Source of the DNA: Actinomycetota bacterium
GTDB lineage: Bacteria > Actinomycetota > Thermoleophilia > Miltoncostaeales > Miltoncostaeaceae
Length of the DNA stretch: 64,000 nucleotides
Reading direction: 5' to 3'
NCBI GenBank assembly: GCA_020636905.1
Contig: JACJWX010000014.1
Span: 13,684-77,683 of the forward strand
A model generated the notes under the pieces. That model worked only from the letters and a program-made list of their open reading frames with translations, was not told where the DNA came from and searched no databases. Of this stretch, positions 1 through 8,160 are shown piece by piece. Each line of letters begins with the position of its first letter. Position 1 is the stretch's first letter. The position numbers and the translations under genes are program-made.

Positions 1-1
1 C

Positions 2-1438
2 CTCCAGCGCCTGTCGCTCGGCTACCACAACCAACAGCGCGTCGGTGACCTCTCCACGCGCGTCACCAGCGACGTCGACCGGTCCCAGGACATGCTCATC
101 CAGATCCTGGCCGCGCTGCTCCCCAACGCCCTGCTGCTGGTGGGGATGGTGACGGTCATGTTCGTCGTCGACGCATGGTTCACGCTCATCGCGCTGTCGG
201 CGACGCCGCTGCTCGTCTTCGCGACCTACCGGGCGACACATCGTCTCAAGGAGGCCACCCGGTCGGCCCGACGGGCCGAAGGACTGGTCGCCGCGGCGGC
301 GACCGAGAACCTCGGCGCGATTCCGCTGGTGCAGGCGTTCACACTCGAAAACACGCAGGGTGCCAGCTTCGCCACGCTCACCGGGTCGAGCCTGCGCGCA
401 AACCTGCAGGCGGCACGCCTTCAGGCGCTGTTCAGCCCGATCGTGGACATCTCGGCGGCGTTCTCAGTGGCTCTCGTGTTGTGGCTCGGCGCCACCAGAG
501 TGCTCGATGGCGACATGACCCTGGGCGTGCTGCTCGTGTTCATGAGCTACCTCGCCAGCCTTTACAAGCCCATCAAGCAGCTCGCGAAGCTCAGCACCGC
601 CCTCGCGAAGGGCGCCGCGGCCACCGAGCGGGTGTTCACACTGCTCGCCACCGAGCCGCACATCAAGAACCGCCCGACGGCGCGCCGCGCCCCGATGTTC
701 AGCGGCGAGATCGATCTGCAGGACGTGGCCTTCTCGCACGGTCGTGAGGATGTGCTGCGGGGGGTCACGCTGCACGTCGCGGCCGGCGAGCGCGTCGCGC
801 TGGTCGGACGCACGGGCGCGGGAAAGACGACCCTTGCGTCACTGGTGCCGAGGCTGATCGATCCGGACCGGGGACGGGTCCGCATCGACGGCCATGACAT
901 CCGCGATCTCACCATCGACTCGGTCCGGGATCAGATCGCCATGGTGCTGCAGGATACCGTGCTGTTGCGGGGCAGCCTGCGAGACAACATCGCGTGGGGA
1001 CGCCCCGGCGCCCAGGAGCGCGACATTCGGCGAGCGGCCCGCCTGGCGCTCGTCGACGAGTTCGCGAGCCGGCTTCCGGACGGGTTCGACACCGTCATCG
1101 GCGAGCGCGGAGCGAACCTGTCCGGCGGTCAGCGCCAGCGTGTGGCGATCGCCCGCGCGATCCTGCGTGACGCTCCGATCATGATCCTGGATGAACCCAC
1201 CAGCGCCCTCGATCCGCGGTCCGAGGAACTGCTGGTCGAGGCGCTCGCCGGGCTGCCGGGCGACCGCACCATGCTGGTCATCGCGCATCGCCTCTCGACG
1301 GTTCGCGACGCTGACCGCGTCGTCGTGCTGGACGACGGGCTGGTCGCCGAACAGGGGCCCCACGAGGCCCTGATGCAACACAACGGCCTCTACCGACGGA
1401 TGGCCGAGACGTCACTGACACCCATGGGAGTTTCCTGA
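2..1438 (+). CDS. ABC exporter, fused membrane and ATPase domains (5' end missing)
   Basis: The frame is open from the first bases, so the start lies outside the window; 478 residues are visible. The first ~200 residues are the end of an ABC exporter membrane domain with hydrophobic helices around the first visible ATG (92). The nucleotide-binding domain follows, with Walker A GRTGAGKTT, a Q-loop (MVLQD), the signature LSGGQ, Walker B MILDEP and the switch His in IAHR. This is the lipid/multidrug/glycolipid flippase type, working as a dimer in the inner membrane. Its stop overlaps the ATG of a glycosyltransferase (ATGA), and four more genes follow, so export of a glycosylated lipid or polymer precursor is likely. 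The substrate cannot be read from sequence. Confidence 0.93.
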   Translation, partial: LQRLSLGYHNQQRVGDLSTRVTSDVDRSQDMLIQILAALLPNALLLVGMVTVMFVVDAWFTLIALSATPLLVFATYRATHRLKEATRSARRAEGLVAAAATENLGAIPLVQAFTLENTQGASFATLTGSSLRANLQAARLQALFSPIVDISAAFSVALVLWLGATRVLDGDMTLGVLLVFMSYLASLYKPIKQLAKLSTALAKGAAATERVFTLLATEPHIKNRPTARRAPMFSGEIDLQDVAFSHGREDVLRGVTLHVAAGERVALVGRTGAGKTTLASLVPRLIDPDRGRVRIDGHDIRDLTIDSVRDQIAMVLQDTVLLRGSLRDNIAWGRPGAQERDIRRAARLALVDEFASRLPDGFDTVIGERGANLSGGQRQRVAIARAILRDAPIMILDEPTSALDPRSEELLVEALAGLPGDRTMLVIAHRLSTVRDADRVVVLDDGLVAEQGPHEALMQHNGLYRRMAETSLTPMGVS

Positions 1439-2619
1439 TGAAGGTCCTCTATGTGCTCAAGCGCTATCCCCGGTTGTCGGAGACCTTCGTGGTCCAGGAG
1501 ATCTCCGGTCTCGAGGCACGCGGAATCGTCGTGGGGGTCGACGCCCTGCTCCCACCCGAGGACGGCCCACGCCACCCGGCGACGGACGGTGTGCGGGCCA
1601 GCGTCCGGTACGTGCCGCGACGACCGCGCCTTCGACGTCGCCCGGTGTTCACGTCCCACTCGCGGTTGTTCGTGCGGCACCCGGCGCGCTGGGTGCGGGA
1701 GGCGCTCCGCGCCCGCCGGCAGCACACCTGGCGCCGATTCCTCCAGGGCGGCCTGGTCGCGGAGCGCGCGCTGCGAGACGGGGTGGACAGCCTCCATGCC
1801 CATTTCGCCACGGCCGCCGCGGAGGTGGCCGGTCACGCGTCGGCGCTCTCAGGAGTCCCGTTCACCGTCACCGCCCACGCGAAGGACATCTACAGCGTCG
1901 AGAACGCAGCCCGGCTCGCGGATCGACTCGGTCGGGCGAGCGCGGTCGTGACGGTGTCGAATCACAACGCCGCGCACATCCAGGGCGTCGTGCCCGCCGT
2001 GCCGCTCCGCGTCATTCGCAACGGCGTGAGCCTCGCGGCCCCGGCCGAGACGTCCGGTGACGGGCCGGTGCTGTGCGTGGCGCGACTGGTCGAGAAAAAG
2101 GGCGTCGATCTGCTCATCGAGGCGATCGCGCGTCTCCACCGGGCCGGGCGCCCGGTGACGCTGGAACTGATCGGCGATGGTCCGCTGCGCGAGCGCCTGA
2201 CCGAACAGGCCACCGCACTCGGCGTGGCCCACGCGGTGCACTTCCGCGGAGCGCAGCCCTCGACGGTCGTCGAGGAGGCATACCGGCGGGCCGCGATGGT
2301 GGTACTCCCGTGCCGGGTCGCCGCGGATGGCGACCGCGACGGCCTGCCCACGGTCCTCGTGGAAGCACTCGCGCGCGGGTTGCCGGTCGTGACCACGGAC
2401 GTCGTCGGGATCGGAGAGCTGGTTCGCGACGGGGAGAGCGGGTTGCTGGTACCACCCGAGGATCCCGATGCCATCGCCGACGCCATCGCGCGACTGTCTG
2501 ACGACCGCGAATTCGCCCGATCCCTCGGCGCGGAAGGCCGCTCACTCGTCGCCACCGAGTACGACCCGGCCCTCAGTGCCCGGGCGCTGGAACAGCTGCT
2601 CGTCGAGGTGGCCGCATGA
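1438..2619 (+). CDS. Glycosyltransferase family 4
   Basis: A 393-residue GT-B fold retaining glycosyltransferase. The N-terminus (KVLYVLKRYPRLSETFV) is typical of WcaL/colanic-acid-type GT4 enzymes. The C-terminal donor site has RLVEKKGVD, the GDGPLRE turn and VLVEALARGLPVVTT. In the E-x7-E motif the first acid appears as Asp (DGLPTVLVE). It should transfer a sugar from a nucleotide-activated donor to a membrane-linked acceptor on the cytoplasmic face. The start overlaps the ABC exporter stop by one base and the end overlaps the next glycosyltransferase by four, so the proteins are probably made together. Sugar and acceptor are unknown. Confidence 0.9.
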   Translation: MKVLYVLKRYPRLSETFVVQEISGLEARGIVVGVDALLPPEDGPRHPATDGVRASVRYVPRRPRLRRRPVFTSHSRLFVRHPARWVREALRARRQHTWRRFLQGGLVAERALRDGVDSLHAHFATAAAEVAGHASALSGVPFTVTAHAKDIYSVENAARLADRLGRASAVVTVSNHNAAHIQGVVPAVPLRVIRNGVSLAAPAETSGDGPVLCVARLVEKKGVDLLIEAIARLHRAGRPVTLELIGDGPLRERLTEQATALGVAHAVHFRGAQPSTVVEEAYRRAAMVVLPCRVAADGDRDGLPTVLVEALARGLPVVTTDVVGIGELVRDGESGLLVPPEDPDAIADAIARLSDDREFARSLGAEGRSLVATEYDPALSARALEQLLVEVAA

Positions 2620-3791
2620 GGATCACCGTCCTGTGCGCGGATCTCGGAGTCCGCGTGCCCGGCGACAAGGGCGCCTCGGTCCACCTGCTGTCGATCACCC
2701 GCGCGTTCATCGACGCGGGCCACGAGGTGCTCCTGGTCGGGGTGGCGGGTCGCGATCCGGCGCCACCGGACGTGCCGGCCGTCCTCTTCCCGCACCCCGG
2801 GCGGGCGACCGGCCTTCGACGCGAGATGCGGAAGCTCCACTTCAACACGTCACTGCCCATGCGCGTCGGTGAGTCCATCCGAGCGTTCCGACCCGACGTG
2901 ATCTACGAGCGGCTGGCGTTGTTCGGCACGGCCGGCGCGGCGGTCGCACGTGCCCTGGACGTGCCGCACGTCCTGGAGGTCAACGCGCTGCTGGCGCGCG
3001 AGGAATCCGACTGGCGCGGCCTCCACATGGGGAAACTCGCCCGCCGCCTGGAGGAGCAGGTGCTGCGGTCGGCCACCCTTCGCGTCGCCGTCAGCGCCGA
3101 GGTCGCCGCGGACATCCGCGAGGTCGCCCCCGACCCTCCGCTCGAGGTCGTGCCGAACGGACTCGACGCCGACCGGTTCCGCTCACTCCCACCCCGCGCC
3201 GTCGCTCGTGAGGCCCACGGCATCGATCCGGACGCGGTCGTGCTCGGATTCGTCGGAGCGCTGCGTCCGTGGCACGGAGTGGGGCATGCGATCGACGCCC
3301 TGCGCGAGCTGCCCGCCGACACCATCCTGGTGGTCGCCGGAGACGGCCCGATCCGGGCGGACCTCGAGGAACGCGCGCGAGCGCAGGGCGTCTCCGACCG
3401 CGTGCGCTTCCTCGGGCAGCTCCCGCATTCCGAGATCCCGGGCGTGCTGGCCACCTTCGACATCGCCCTCGCGCCCTATCCCGCCCTGGAACGGTTCTCG
3501 TTCTCGCCGCTGAAGGCGTACGAGTACATCGGCGCGGGACTGCCCGTGGTTGCCAGTGACGTCGGCCAGCTCCGCGAGATCGTCACCGAGGAGGCCGGGC
3601 TCCTGGTGGAGCCGTCGAACCCCACCGCGATCGCCGAGGCGTGCACCCGGATCAGACGGCAGTCCGACTCCTGGGTCGCGCGGTCGCAAGCCGCCCGGGC
3701 GCACGTCCTGGCAACGCACGGCTGGACCGGACGTGCCAACGACATCATCGCCGCGCTCGAGGAGGTGTCTCCCCATGCAGCTGTCGCATGA
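2616..3791 (+). CDS. Glycosyltransferase family 4 (second)
   Basis: A 391-residue GT4 enzyme beginning MRITVLCADLGVRVPGDKG, where a GDKGAS turn replaces the usual Gly-rich loop. An acceptor domain is followed by the donor domain with GFVGALRPWHGV, GDGPIRADLE and LKAYEYIGAGLPVVASD. The conserved second Glu is present, but the first E-x7-E position is Ser. It is only about 30% similar by eye to the preceding GT4, so it probably adds a different sugar. It overlaps the upstream gene (ATGA) and the downstream kinase by 17 bases. Expected role: a second step in building the glycan handled by the upstream exporter. Confidence 0.9.
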   Translation: MRITVLCADLGVRVPGDKGASVHLLSITRAFIDAGHEVLLVGVAGRDPAPPDVPAVLFPHPGRATGLRREMRKLHFNTSLPMRVGESIRAFRPDVIYERLALFGTAGAAVARALDVPHVLEVNALLAREESDWRGLHMGKLARRLEEQVLRSATLRVAVSAEVAADIREVAPDPPLEVVPNGLDADRFRSLPPRAVAREAHGIDPDAVVLGFVGALRPWHGVGHAIDALRELPADTILVVAGDGPIRADLEERARAQGVSDRVRFLGQLPHSEIPGVLATFDIALAPYPALERFSFSPLKAYEYIGAGLPVVASDVGQLREIVTEEAGLLVEPSNPTAIAEACTRIRRQSDSWVARSQAARAHVLATHGWTGRANDIIAALEEVSPHAAVA

Positions 3792-4635
3792 CCACCCGTT
3801 GTTGACGGACGAGGCGCTGGCCGAATGGAACGGCGGGGTCACCGCACTCTGTGCCGCCCTGACCGCGGGCCCCGTGCTGAGGCACGTTGCGGGTCGCCGG
3901 CTCACGATGCGTGTCGACGGTCCCGACGGACCCCTTCTGCTGAAGGTCTTCGCCCGGCCGCGCGCACGCGGCAACGCCCGCCGTCTGGACGCGCTCGCCC
4001 GATCCGCCGCGGCGCCGTTCGTTCCCCGCGCGATCGCCACCGACGATTCCGGCCACGTCGGACTCATCGAGTGGACGCCCGGCACCCCGCTCGATTCGCT
4101 CGATGCGGACGCCGTCATCGACGTGGCTCCCGCGATCGGCCGCGTCGTCCGCATCCTCCACGAAAGCGGCGCGGAGCTCGATCGCGACTGGACGGTCGGC
4201 GACGAGCTGCACCAGCTGCGGCGCCGGGCGGTACCCGCCACCGTCCCGCTGGTCGACGCGGTCGAGTCGGCCCCGGACATCCTTGCCCTTGGACTCGAAC
4301 CCCTGGTGAGCGCGCACCGAGACCTCCACCCGCGTCAGGTGGTCGTCGACGGCGGTCGGATCCGCCTGATCGACCTCGACGACGCCGCACAGGCGCCGGC
4401 CGGTCTCGACGTCGGCAACTTCGTCGCACATGTGCGTCGCGATGCCGCGATCGGGCGCATGCCCCACGAGGCGGTGGAGGGCGTGATCGAAGGATTCCTC
4501 GACGGGTACGGCCATTGCGACGAGTCGGTTTCGCACTGGGAACGGCTCGCCCTGATCCGGCTCGCCGGGCTTGCTGAATCGCGCCATGAACGCGCCGACT
4601 GGGCACGGGAATTGAGGTCCCTTTGCAGCGTCTGA
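3775..4635 (+). CDS. APH-fold phosphotransferase family protein
   Basis: A 286-residue protein kinase-like/aminoglycoside phosphotransferase fold. The Brenner-type catalytic loop is HRDLHPRQVVVD and the Mg-binding motif is LIDLDDA (DFG equivalent). The frame is open upstream, but ATG 3775 preceded by GAGGAGG fits best because earlier residues read as low-complexity Arg/Pro/Ser. Position inside a glycosyltransferase/exporter operon argues for phosphorylating a sugar, lipid or glycan intermediate rather than conferring drug resistance. It overlaps both neighbours. Confidence 0.82.
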   Translation: MQLSHDHPLLTDEALAEWNGGVTALCAALTAGPVLRHVAGRRLTMRVDGPDGPLLLKVFARPRARGNARRLDALARSAAAPFVPRAIATDDSGHVGLIEWTPGTPLDSLDADAVIDVAPAIGRVVRILHESGAELDRDWTVGDELHQLRRRAVPATVPLVDAVESAPDILALGLEPLVSAHRDLHPRQVVVDGGRIRLIDLDDAAQAPAGLDVGNFVAHVRRDAAIGRMPHEAVEGVIEGFLDGYGHCDESVSHWERLALIRLAGLAESRHERADWARELRSLCSV

Positions 4636-5477
4636 ACGCCGATACCGGCCTCGGCGGACACGCCGATCGACCGGTCCACCGATCGCGGGTCGACGGGAGT
4701 TCCGTCGCGGTCAAGCGCTACGTGTCCGCCGACGGAGCCAAGCTGTTCGAGGAACAGCGCCGACTCTGGGCATCCCCGTTCGGGGGCCGGCGCACCCCGC
4801 CGGGCCTCGCCCGTCCGGTCGAGTGGCGCCCCGAATCCCGCGAGCTGGTGGCGGAGTGGATTCCCGGCGGGGCGCTCGGGAGCCGCGGCGATCTCGGACT
4901 CACCGAACACCGCGTCGAGGAATCCGCGCATCTCCTCGCCGACCTGCATCGTTCCGGCGTCGAACCACGCCGGCGACGGGACGCCGTCCGGGTGGCCCGT
5001 TCGCTGCGCCGCAAGGCCGACGACCTCCGCGACGTTCCTGGCAGCGCGGGCTTCGACGTCATCGTGGCACGACTCGAGGCGGTCGCCGCGGCCACCGCCC
5101 GCCACGAGCGCCCGGTCGCGACACACGGCGACTGGTCTCCGCGAAACGTGCTGGTGAGTCCCGATGGGCTCCGGCTGATCGACCTGGACCGGCTGCAGCA
5201 TGCCGGCGCGGCCCGGGACGTCGAATACTGGGGAGCCTGGGCGTGGGCGACACTCCGCCTGAGCGGACATCCGGGGTCGTGGCAGCTCGCCGCCCGCTAC
5301 CGGGAGGCGTACCTCGCGCACCGTCCAGACGCGAGGGCCGAACTCGAACGAACCGCCCCGTTCCACCGCACGGCGGCGCTGTTGCGGATCGCCCACGGAT
5401 GGTCGGCACTGCGCGCGGATCCGGACACCATGGCGAGCGTGATCGCGGTGGCCGGGGTGGTCTCAGCGCTCCTCTGA
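4623..5477 (+). CDS. APH-fold phosphotransferase family protein (second)
   Basis: A 284-residue protein of the same fold as its neighbour, starting at TTG 4623 inside the previous gene. The catalytic loop is THGDWSPRNVLVS and the metal motif is LIDLDRL; a basic N-terminal lobe contains VAVKRYVS (likely the ATP-binding Lys). Two consecutive APH-like kinases in an ABC/GT operon suggest two distinct phosphorylation steps or a heteromeric enzyme. The last 15 bases overlap the end of the convergent response-regulator gene, leaving no room for a separate terminator. Confidence 0.8.
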   Translation: MQRLNADTGLGGHADRPVHRSRVDGSSVAVKRYVSADGAKLFEEQRRLWASPFGGRRTPPGLARPVEWRPESRELVAEWIPGGALGSRGDLGLTEHRVEESAHLLADLHRSGVEPRRRRDAVRVARSLRRKADDLRDVPGSAGFDVIVARLEAVAAATARHERPVATHGDWSPRNVLVSPDGLRLIDLDRLQHAGAARDVEYWGAWAWATLRLSGHPGSWQLAARYREAYLAHRPDARAELERTAPFHRTAALLRIAHGWSALRADPDTMASVIAVAGVVSALL

Positions 5478-6107
5478 GGAAGCGCGTCCCGAGAGGTTCT
5501 CGCGGGCCCAGAGCGCGGCCTGCGTGCGGTCGGTGACGCCGATGCGCTGGAAGATGTTGGTGAGGTGCGCCTTGACCGTGCGCTCGGAGATCCCTAGCCG
5601 CAGTGCGATCACCTTGTTGGCGAGACCGTCCGCCACCAGTTTGAGCACCTCGCGTTCACGGTCGGTGAGCGCGGATTCCAGCGAAGCCGTTCGCTCGCGC
5701 GACTCAAGAAGCACGCGCGCGGCCTTGGGGTCGAGCGGCGCCCCACCGGCGGCCGTGGCCCGCAGGGCGTCGAGGATGTGCTCCGGATCGGCCTGTTTCA
5801 GCAGGTAGCCGACCGCGCCCGCGTCGAGTGCGTCGAGCACCTTGCGTTGATCGCCGAACGAGGTGAGTACGACGATCGCCACGTCGGGATGGATTTCCAG
5901 GATCTGCCTGGTGGCCTCGATGCCGTCCATGTCGGGCATCGACAGGTCCATCAGCACGATGTCCGGGCGCCGCTCCGTCACCAGCGTCACCGCCTCCGCC
6001 CCGTCGGTGGCGGTCCCGACGGTGCGAAGGTCGTCGGTCGTCTCGAGGAGCTGCTCGAGTCCATGTCGAACGATCGCGTGATCGTCGACGATGACCACGT
6101 CGATCAT
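5463..6107 (-). CDS. NarL/LuxR-family response regulator
   Basis: A 214-residue two-component regulator. The receiver domain (about 1-120) has the acidic pair Asp8/Asp9, phospho-acceptor Asp54 in VLMDLSMPDMDG, and the conserved Thr/Ser and Lys (YLLKQ). The C-terminal LuxR-type HTH (about 150-210) contains LTDREREVLKLVADGLANK and SERTVKAHL. Its ATG overlaps the stop of the histidine-kinase gene (ATGA), so the two are co-transcribed and almost certainly cognate. It probably binds a dyad such as the motif at 7536-7553 upstream of the operon. Confidence 0.95.
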   Translation of the reverse strand: MIDVVIVDDHAIVRHGLEQLLETTDDLRTVGTATDGAEAVTLVTERRPDIVLMDLSMPDMDGIEATRQILEIHPDVAIVVLTSFGDQRKVLDALDAGAVGYLLKQADPEHILDALRATAAGGAPLDPKAARVLLESRERTASLESALTDREREVLKLVADGLANKVIALRLGISERTVKAHLTNIFQRIGVTDRTQAALWARENLSGRASSEER

Positions 6108-7495
6108 TTGGGTACCTCCACGGTGACCATGGTTCCTTTGCCGGGTGCCGATTCCACCTCGAGCGTCCCTCCGGCCTCGGCGACGAGGTCTCCGAGGCCC
6201 CGCAATCCGACATGCCCCTCCGCCTGCGCGCGGTGGATCGTACGGGGGTCGAATCCGCGTCCGTCGTCCTCGACGGTCAACCGAACGCGGTCGCCGACGG
6301 AGGCCACATGAATGGAGATGCCGCTTGCTCCGGAATGACGGAGGGTGTTGCGCACCAGTTCCTGCGCGGTCCGATAGATGAGTCCGGTCGTGTGCGGGCG
6401 CAGCTCGCCCGCGGGCACGGTGACGTCCACGTGGGGCGTGATCCCCCTGGACGAGAGACCGGCCACCATGTCGGCAAGCGCGGAACCGAGTCCCTCCTCT
6501 TCGAGGTTCGGAGGGTAGATCTCGACGAGGAGCGACCGGAGCGCGGTGATGACGCCTCGCACGTGTTCGGCGGCGGTCTCGACGACCTTGGGATCGATGG
6601 GCGGCCCCCCGGGCGCGCCCGACCGGCGCAGCGCCGCGCTCAGGGCGAACGAAACACCCACCAGGTCCTGGACGGACCCGTCGTGGAGATCGCCGGCGAT
6701 GCGGCGTCGCTCGGCATCAGAGGACTGGATCGCATGCTGGAGCAGCAGCTCCCGTTCGTCCTGGCCTCGCCGCAGGCGTCGAGCCATGGACCAGGCCGAT
6801 GGAAGCTGCAGCAACTGCAGCAACAGCAGCGCGCCGAGCACCACCGGTGCGAACGCCAGCCACAGGGAGCGCCCGGCGGCGGTGACGTCGCCGTAGCTGA
6901 AGTAGACCTCGAAGAGCAGCGGGGTCCCTGACGGTGAGCTCAGCGGGGCGTACACCTCGAGCAGCCGGTCGCCGGGGCGCTCGAAGCGGTTCTCAGGCTT
7001 GCTGAGGTCGCTGATCTCGGCGTGGGCCTCACCGCCGGCCATGACCCGCTGCGCGTCGTCGTCCAGGGTGAACCGCTCGCCGATGAGGCGTGCCTCGTCC
7101 GAATAGACGATCCTGCCGTCGGCCGCCCAGATCTTGGTGCGCACGAGTGATCCGCGAAGGACGTCCCGGCGGATGACCTCGTCGACCCGTTGCAGCGCCG
7201 CCGGGTCTCCGCGCATGAGCGCGGGCGTGACCTCGTGCTGGACGATGCCGGATGCGGTGATGTACGCGATGCGCTGAGCTTCGGAGGCGGCGCGGTCCGT
7301 GCCCACCCGGCGACTCGCGAACGCCGTCGCCGCAGCGAGGATCACGAGACCGGCGAGCCCGGTGAGGAAGAACCGCAGCATGAGTCGGCGAACCGAGACC
7401 ACCGGGAGCGGGATTCCGGCGTCGGTTCGTCGTGAACGCGCCGCGGAGGCCGGCGGGCGTGCGCGGTCGTCCTCGGGAGATGCGTCGTGGGCCAT
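6104..7495 (-). CDS. Membrane sensor histidine kinase (HisKA_3 type)
   Basis: A 463-residue sensor kinase. The frame stays open upstream to 7840, but ATG 7495 (MAHDASPEDD) is chosen because earlier residues are uncharacteristic and the upstream DNA looks like a promoter. Order: a short basic cytoplasmic tail, TM1 (about 38-60), a ~150-residue extracytoplasmic sensor with no recognised domain, TM2 (about 215-238), the phospho-acceptor His in RRRIAGDLHDGSVQDLVG, then a HATPase with N-box VRNTLRHSG and G-box DDGRGFD. It phosphorylates the overlapping NarL-type regulator. The signal is unknown. Confidence 0.93.
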   Translation of the reverse strand: MAHDASPEDDRARPPASAARSRRTDAGIPLPVVSVRRLMLRFFLTGLAGLVILAAATAFASRRVGTDRAASEAQRIAYITASGIVQHEVTPALMRGDPAALQRVDEVIRRDVLRGSLVRTKIWAADGRIVYSDEARLIGERFTLDDDAQRVMAGGEAHAEISDLSKPENRFERPGDRLLEVYAPLSSPSGTPLLFEVYFSYGDVTAAGRSLWLAFAPVVLGALLLLQLLQLPSAWSMARRLRRGQDERELLLQHAIQSSDAERRRIAGDLHDGSVQDLVGVSFALSAALRRSGAPGGPPIDPKVVETAAEHVRGVITALRSLLVEIYPPNLEEEGLGSALADMVAGLSSRGITPHVDVTVPAGELRPHTTGLIYRTAQELVRNTLRHSGASGISIHVASVGDRVRLTVEDDGRGFDPRTIHRAQAEGHVGLRGLGDLVAEAGGTLEVESAPGKGTMVTVEVPK

Positions 7496-7535
7496 CGCCG
7501 GATCCTGGCGAGTTGGTGGGACGGTTCGGAATTGC

Positions 7536-7553
7536 GCTTTGGTCGTAGTACCC
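7536..7553 (-). promoter_or_regulatory. 18-nt regulatory element upstream of the two-component operon
   Basis: Read on the minus strand this is GGGTACTACGACCAAAGC, 40 bases before the kinase ATG. The identical 18 bases occur at 55724-55741 upstream of an exported-protein gene. It contains the dyad GGTnnTAnnACC, a shape expected for a NarL-type dimer site. Autoregulation by the encoded response regulator is the simplest inference. Confidence 0.55.
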
Positions 7554-7669
7554 GCCGGCGCCGGGTCTGGACGATGACCGCCGGGAGTCTGATGGAGGAT
7601 ATGGGTGCGCACGGTCAGCCCCGGGATCCGGTCAACAGACACATCAATCTGGAGTGATTCCATTTTGTG

Positions 7670-7675
7670 TACGCT
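7670..7675 (+). promoter_or_regulatory. -10 box of a leaderless furA promoter
   Basis: TACGCT lies exactly seven bases before the furA GTG (7683), so transcription probably begins at the start codon. The surrounding DNA (about 7640-7680) is clearly more AT-rich than its neighbourhood. No convincing -35 element is visible, as expected if FurA or another factor controls the site. Confidence 0.55.
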
Positions 7676-7682
7676 GCCGTCC

Positions 7683-8156
7683 GTGCACGAGGCACAGTCA
7701 TCCGAGGAACGGCTGAGGGCGGCGGCGCTGCGGGTCACCCGGCCCCGCGTCGCGGTCCTCGACGCGGTCCGCGAACATCCGCACGCCGACACGGACTCGA
7801 TCGTCCGCATCGTCCGGGGCAGCCTCGGAACGGTCTCCACACAGGCCGTCTACGACGTGCTCCGCGCGCTCAGCACCGCGGGAGTCCTGCGGCGAATCGA
7901 GCCCGCCGGATCGGTTGCACGCTACGAGGCGCGGGTGGGCGACAACCACCACCACCTCGTCTGCCGAGGTTGCGGCACCATCGTCGACATCGACTGCGCC
8001 GTCGGTGCCGCGCCGTGCCTGCTCACGGACGACGACCACGGGTACGTCATCGACGAGGCCGAGATCACCTTCTGGGGGCTCTGCCCGGCGTGTGCCCGCG
8101 GACGAGAACCGTCGATCGGCGGAGACATCACATCCACCACACAACCTGAGGAATAG
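7683..8156 (+). CDS. furA: Fur-family repressor (FurA-like)
   Basis: A 157-residue Fur-family metalloregulator starting at GTG 7683. The N-terminal winged helix (RLRAAALRVTRPRVAVLDAV; STQAVYDVLRALSTAG) is followed by the metal/dimerisation domain with DNHHHLVCRGCGTIVDID and a C-terminal CPACA, giving two CxxC pairs for structural zinc. It lies five bases upstream of katG, the arrangement known in mycobacteria and streptomycetes, where FurA/CatR represses itself and katG until oxidised by peroxide. The apparent leaderless promoter fits the mycobacterial precedent. Confidence 0.9.
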   Translation: MHEAQSSEERLRAAALRVTRPRVAVLDAVREHPHADTDSIVRIVRGSLGTVSTQAVYDVLRALSTAGVLRRIEPAGSVARYEARVGDNHHHLVCRGCGTIVDIDCAVGAAPCLLTDDDHGYVIDEAEITFWGLCPACARGREPSIGGDITSTTQPEE

Positions 8157-8160
8157 CCAC

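Noticed and set aside
3775..5477. Aminoglycoside-resistance call for the two APH-fold proteins
   Set aside because: Only the kinase fold is seen; operon context is glycan assembly, and the fold is used for many small substrates.
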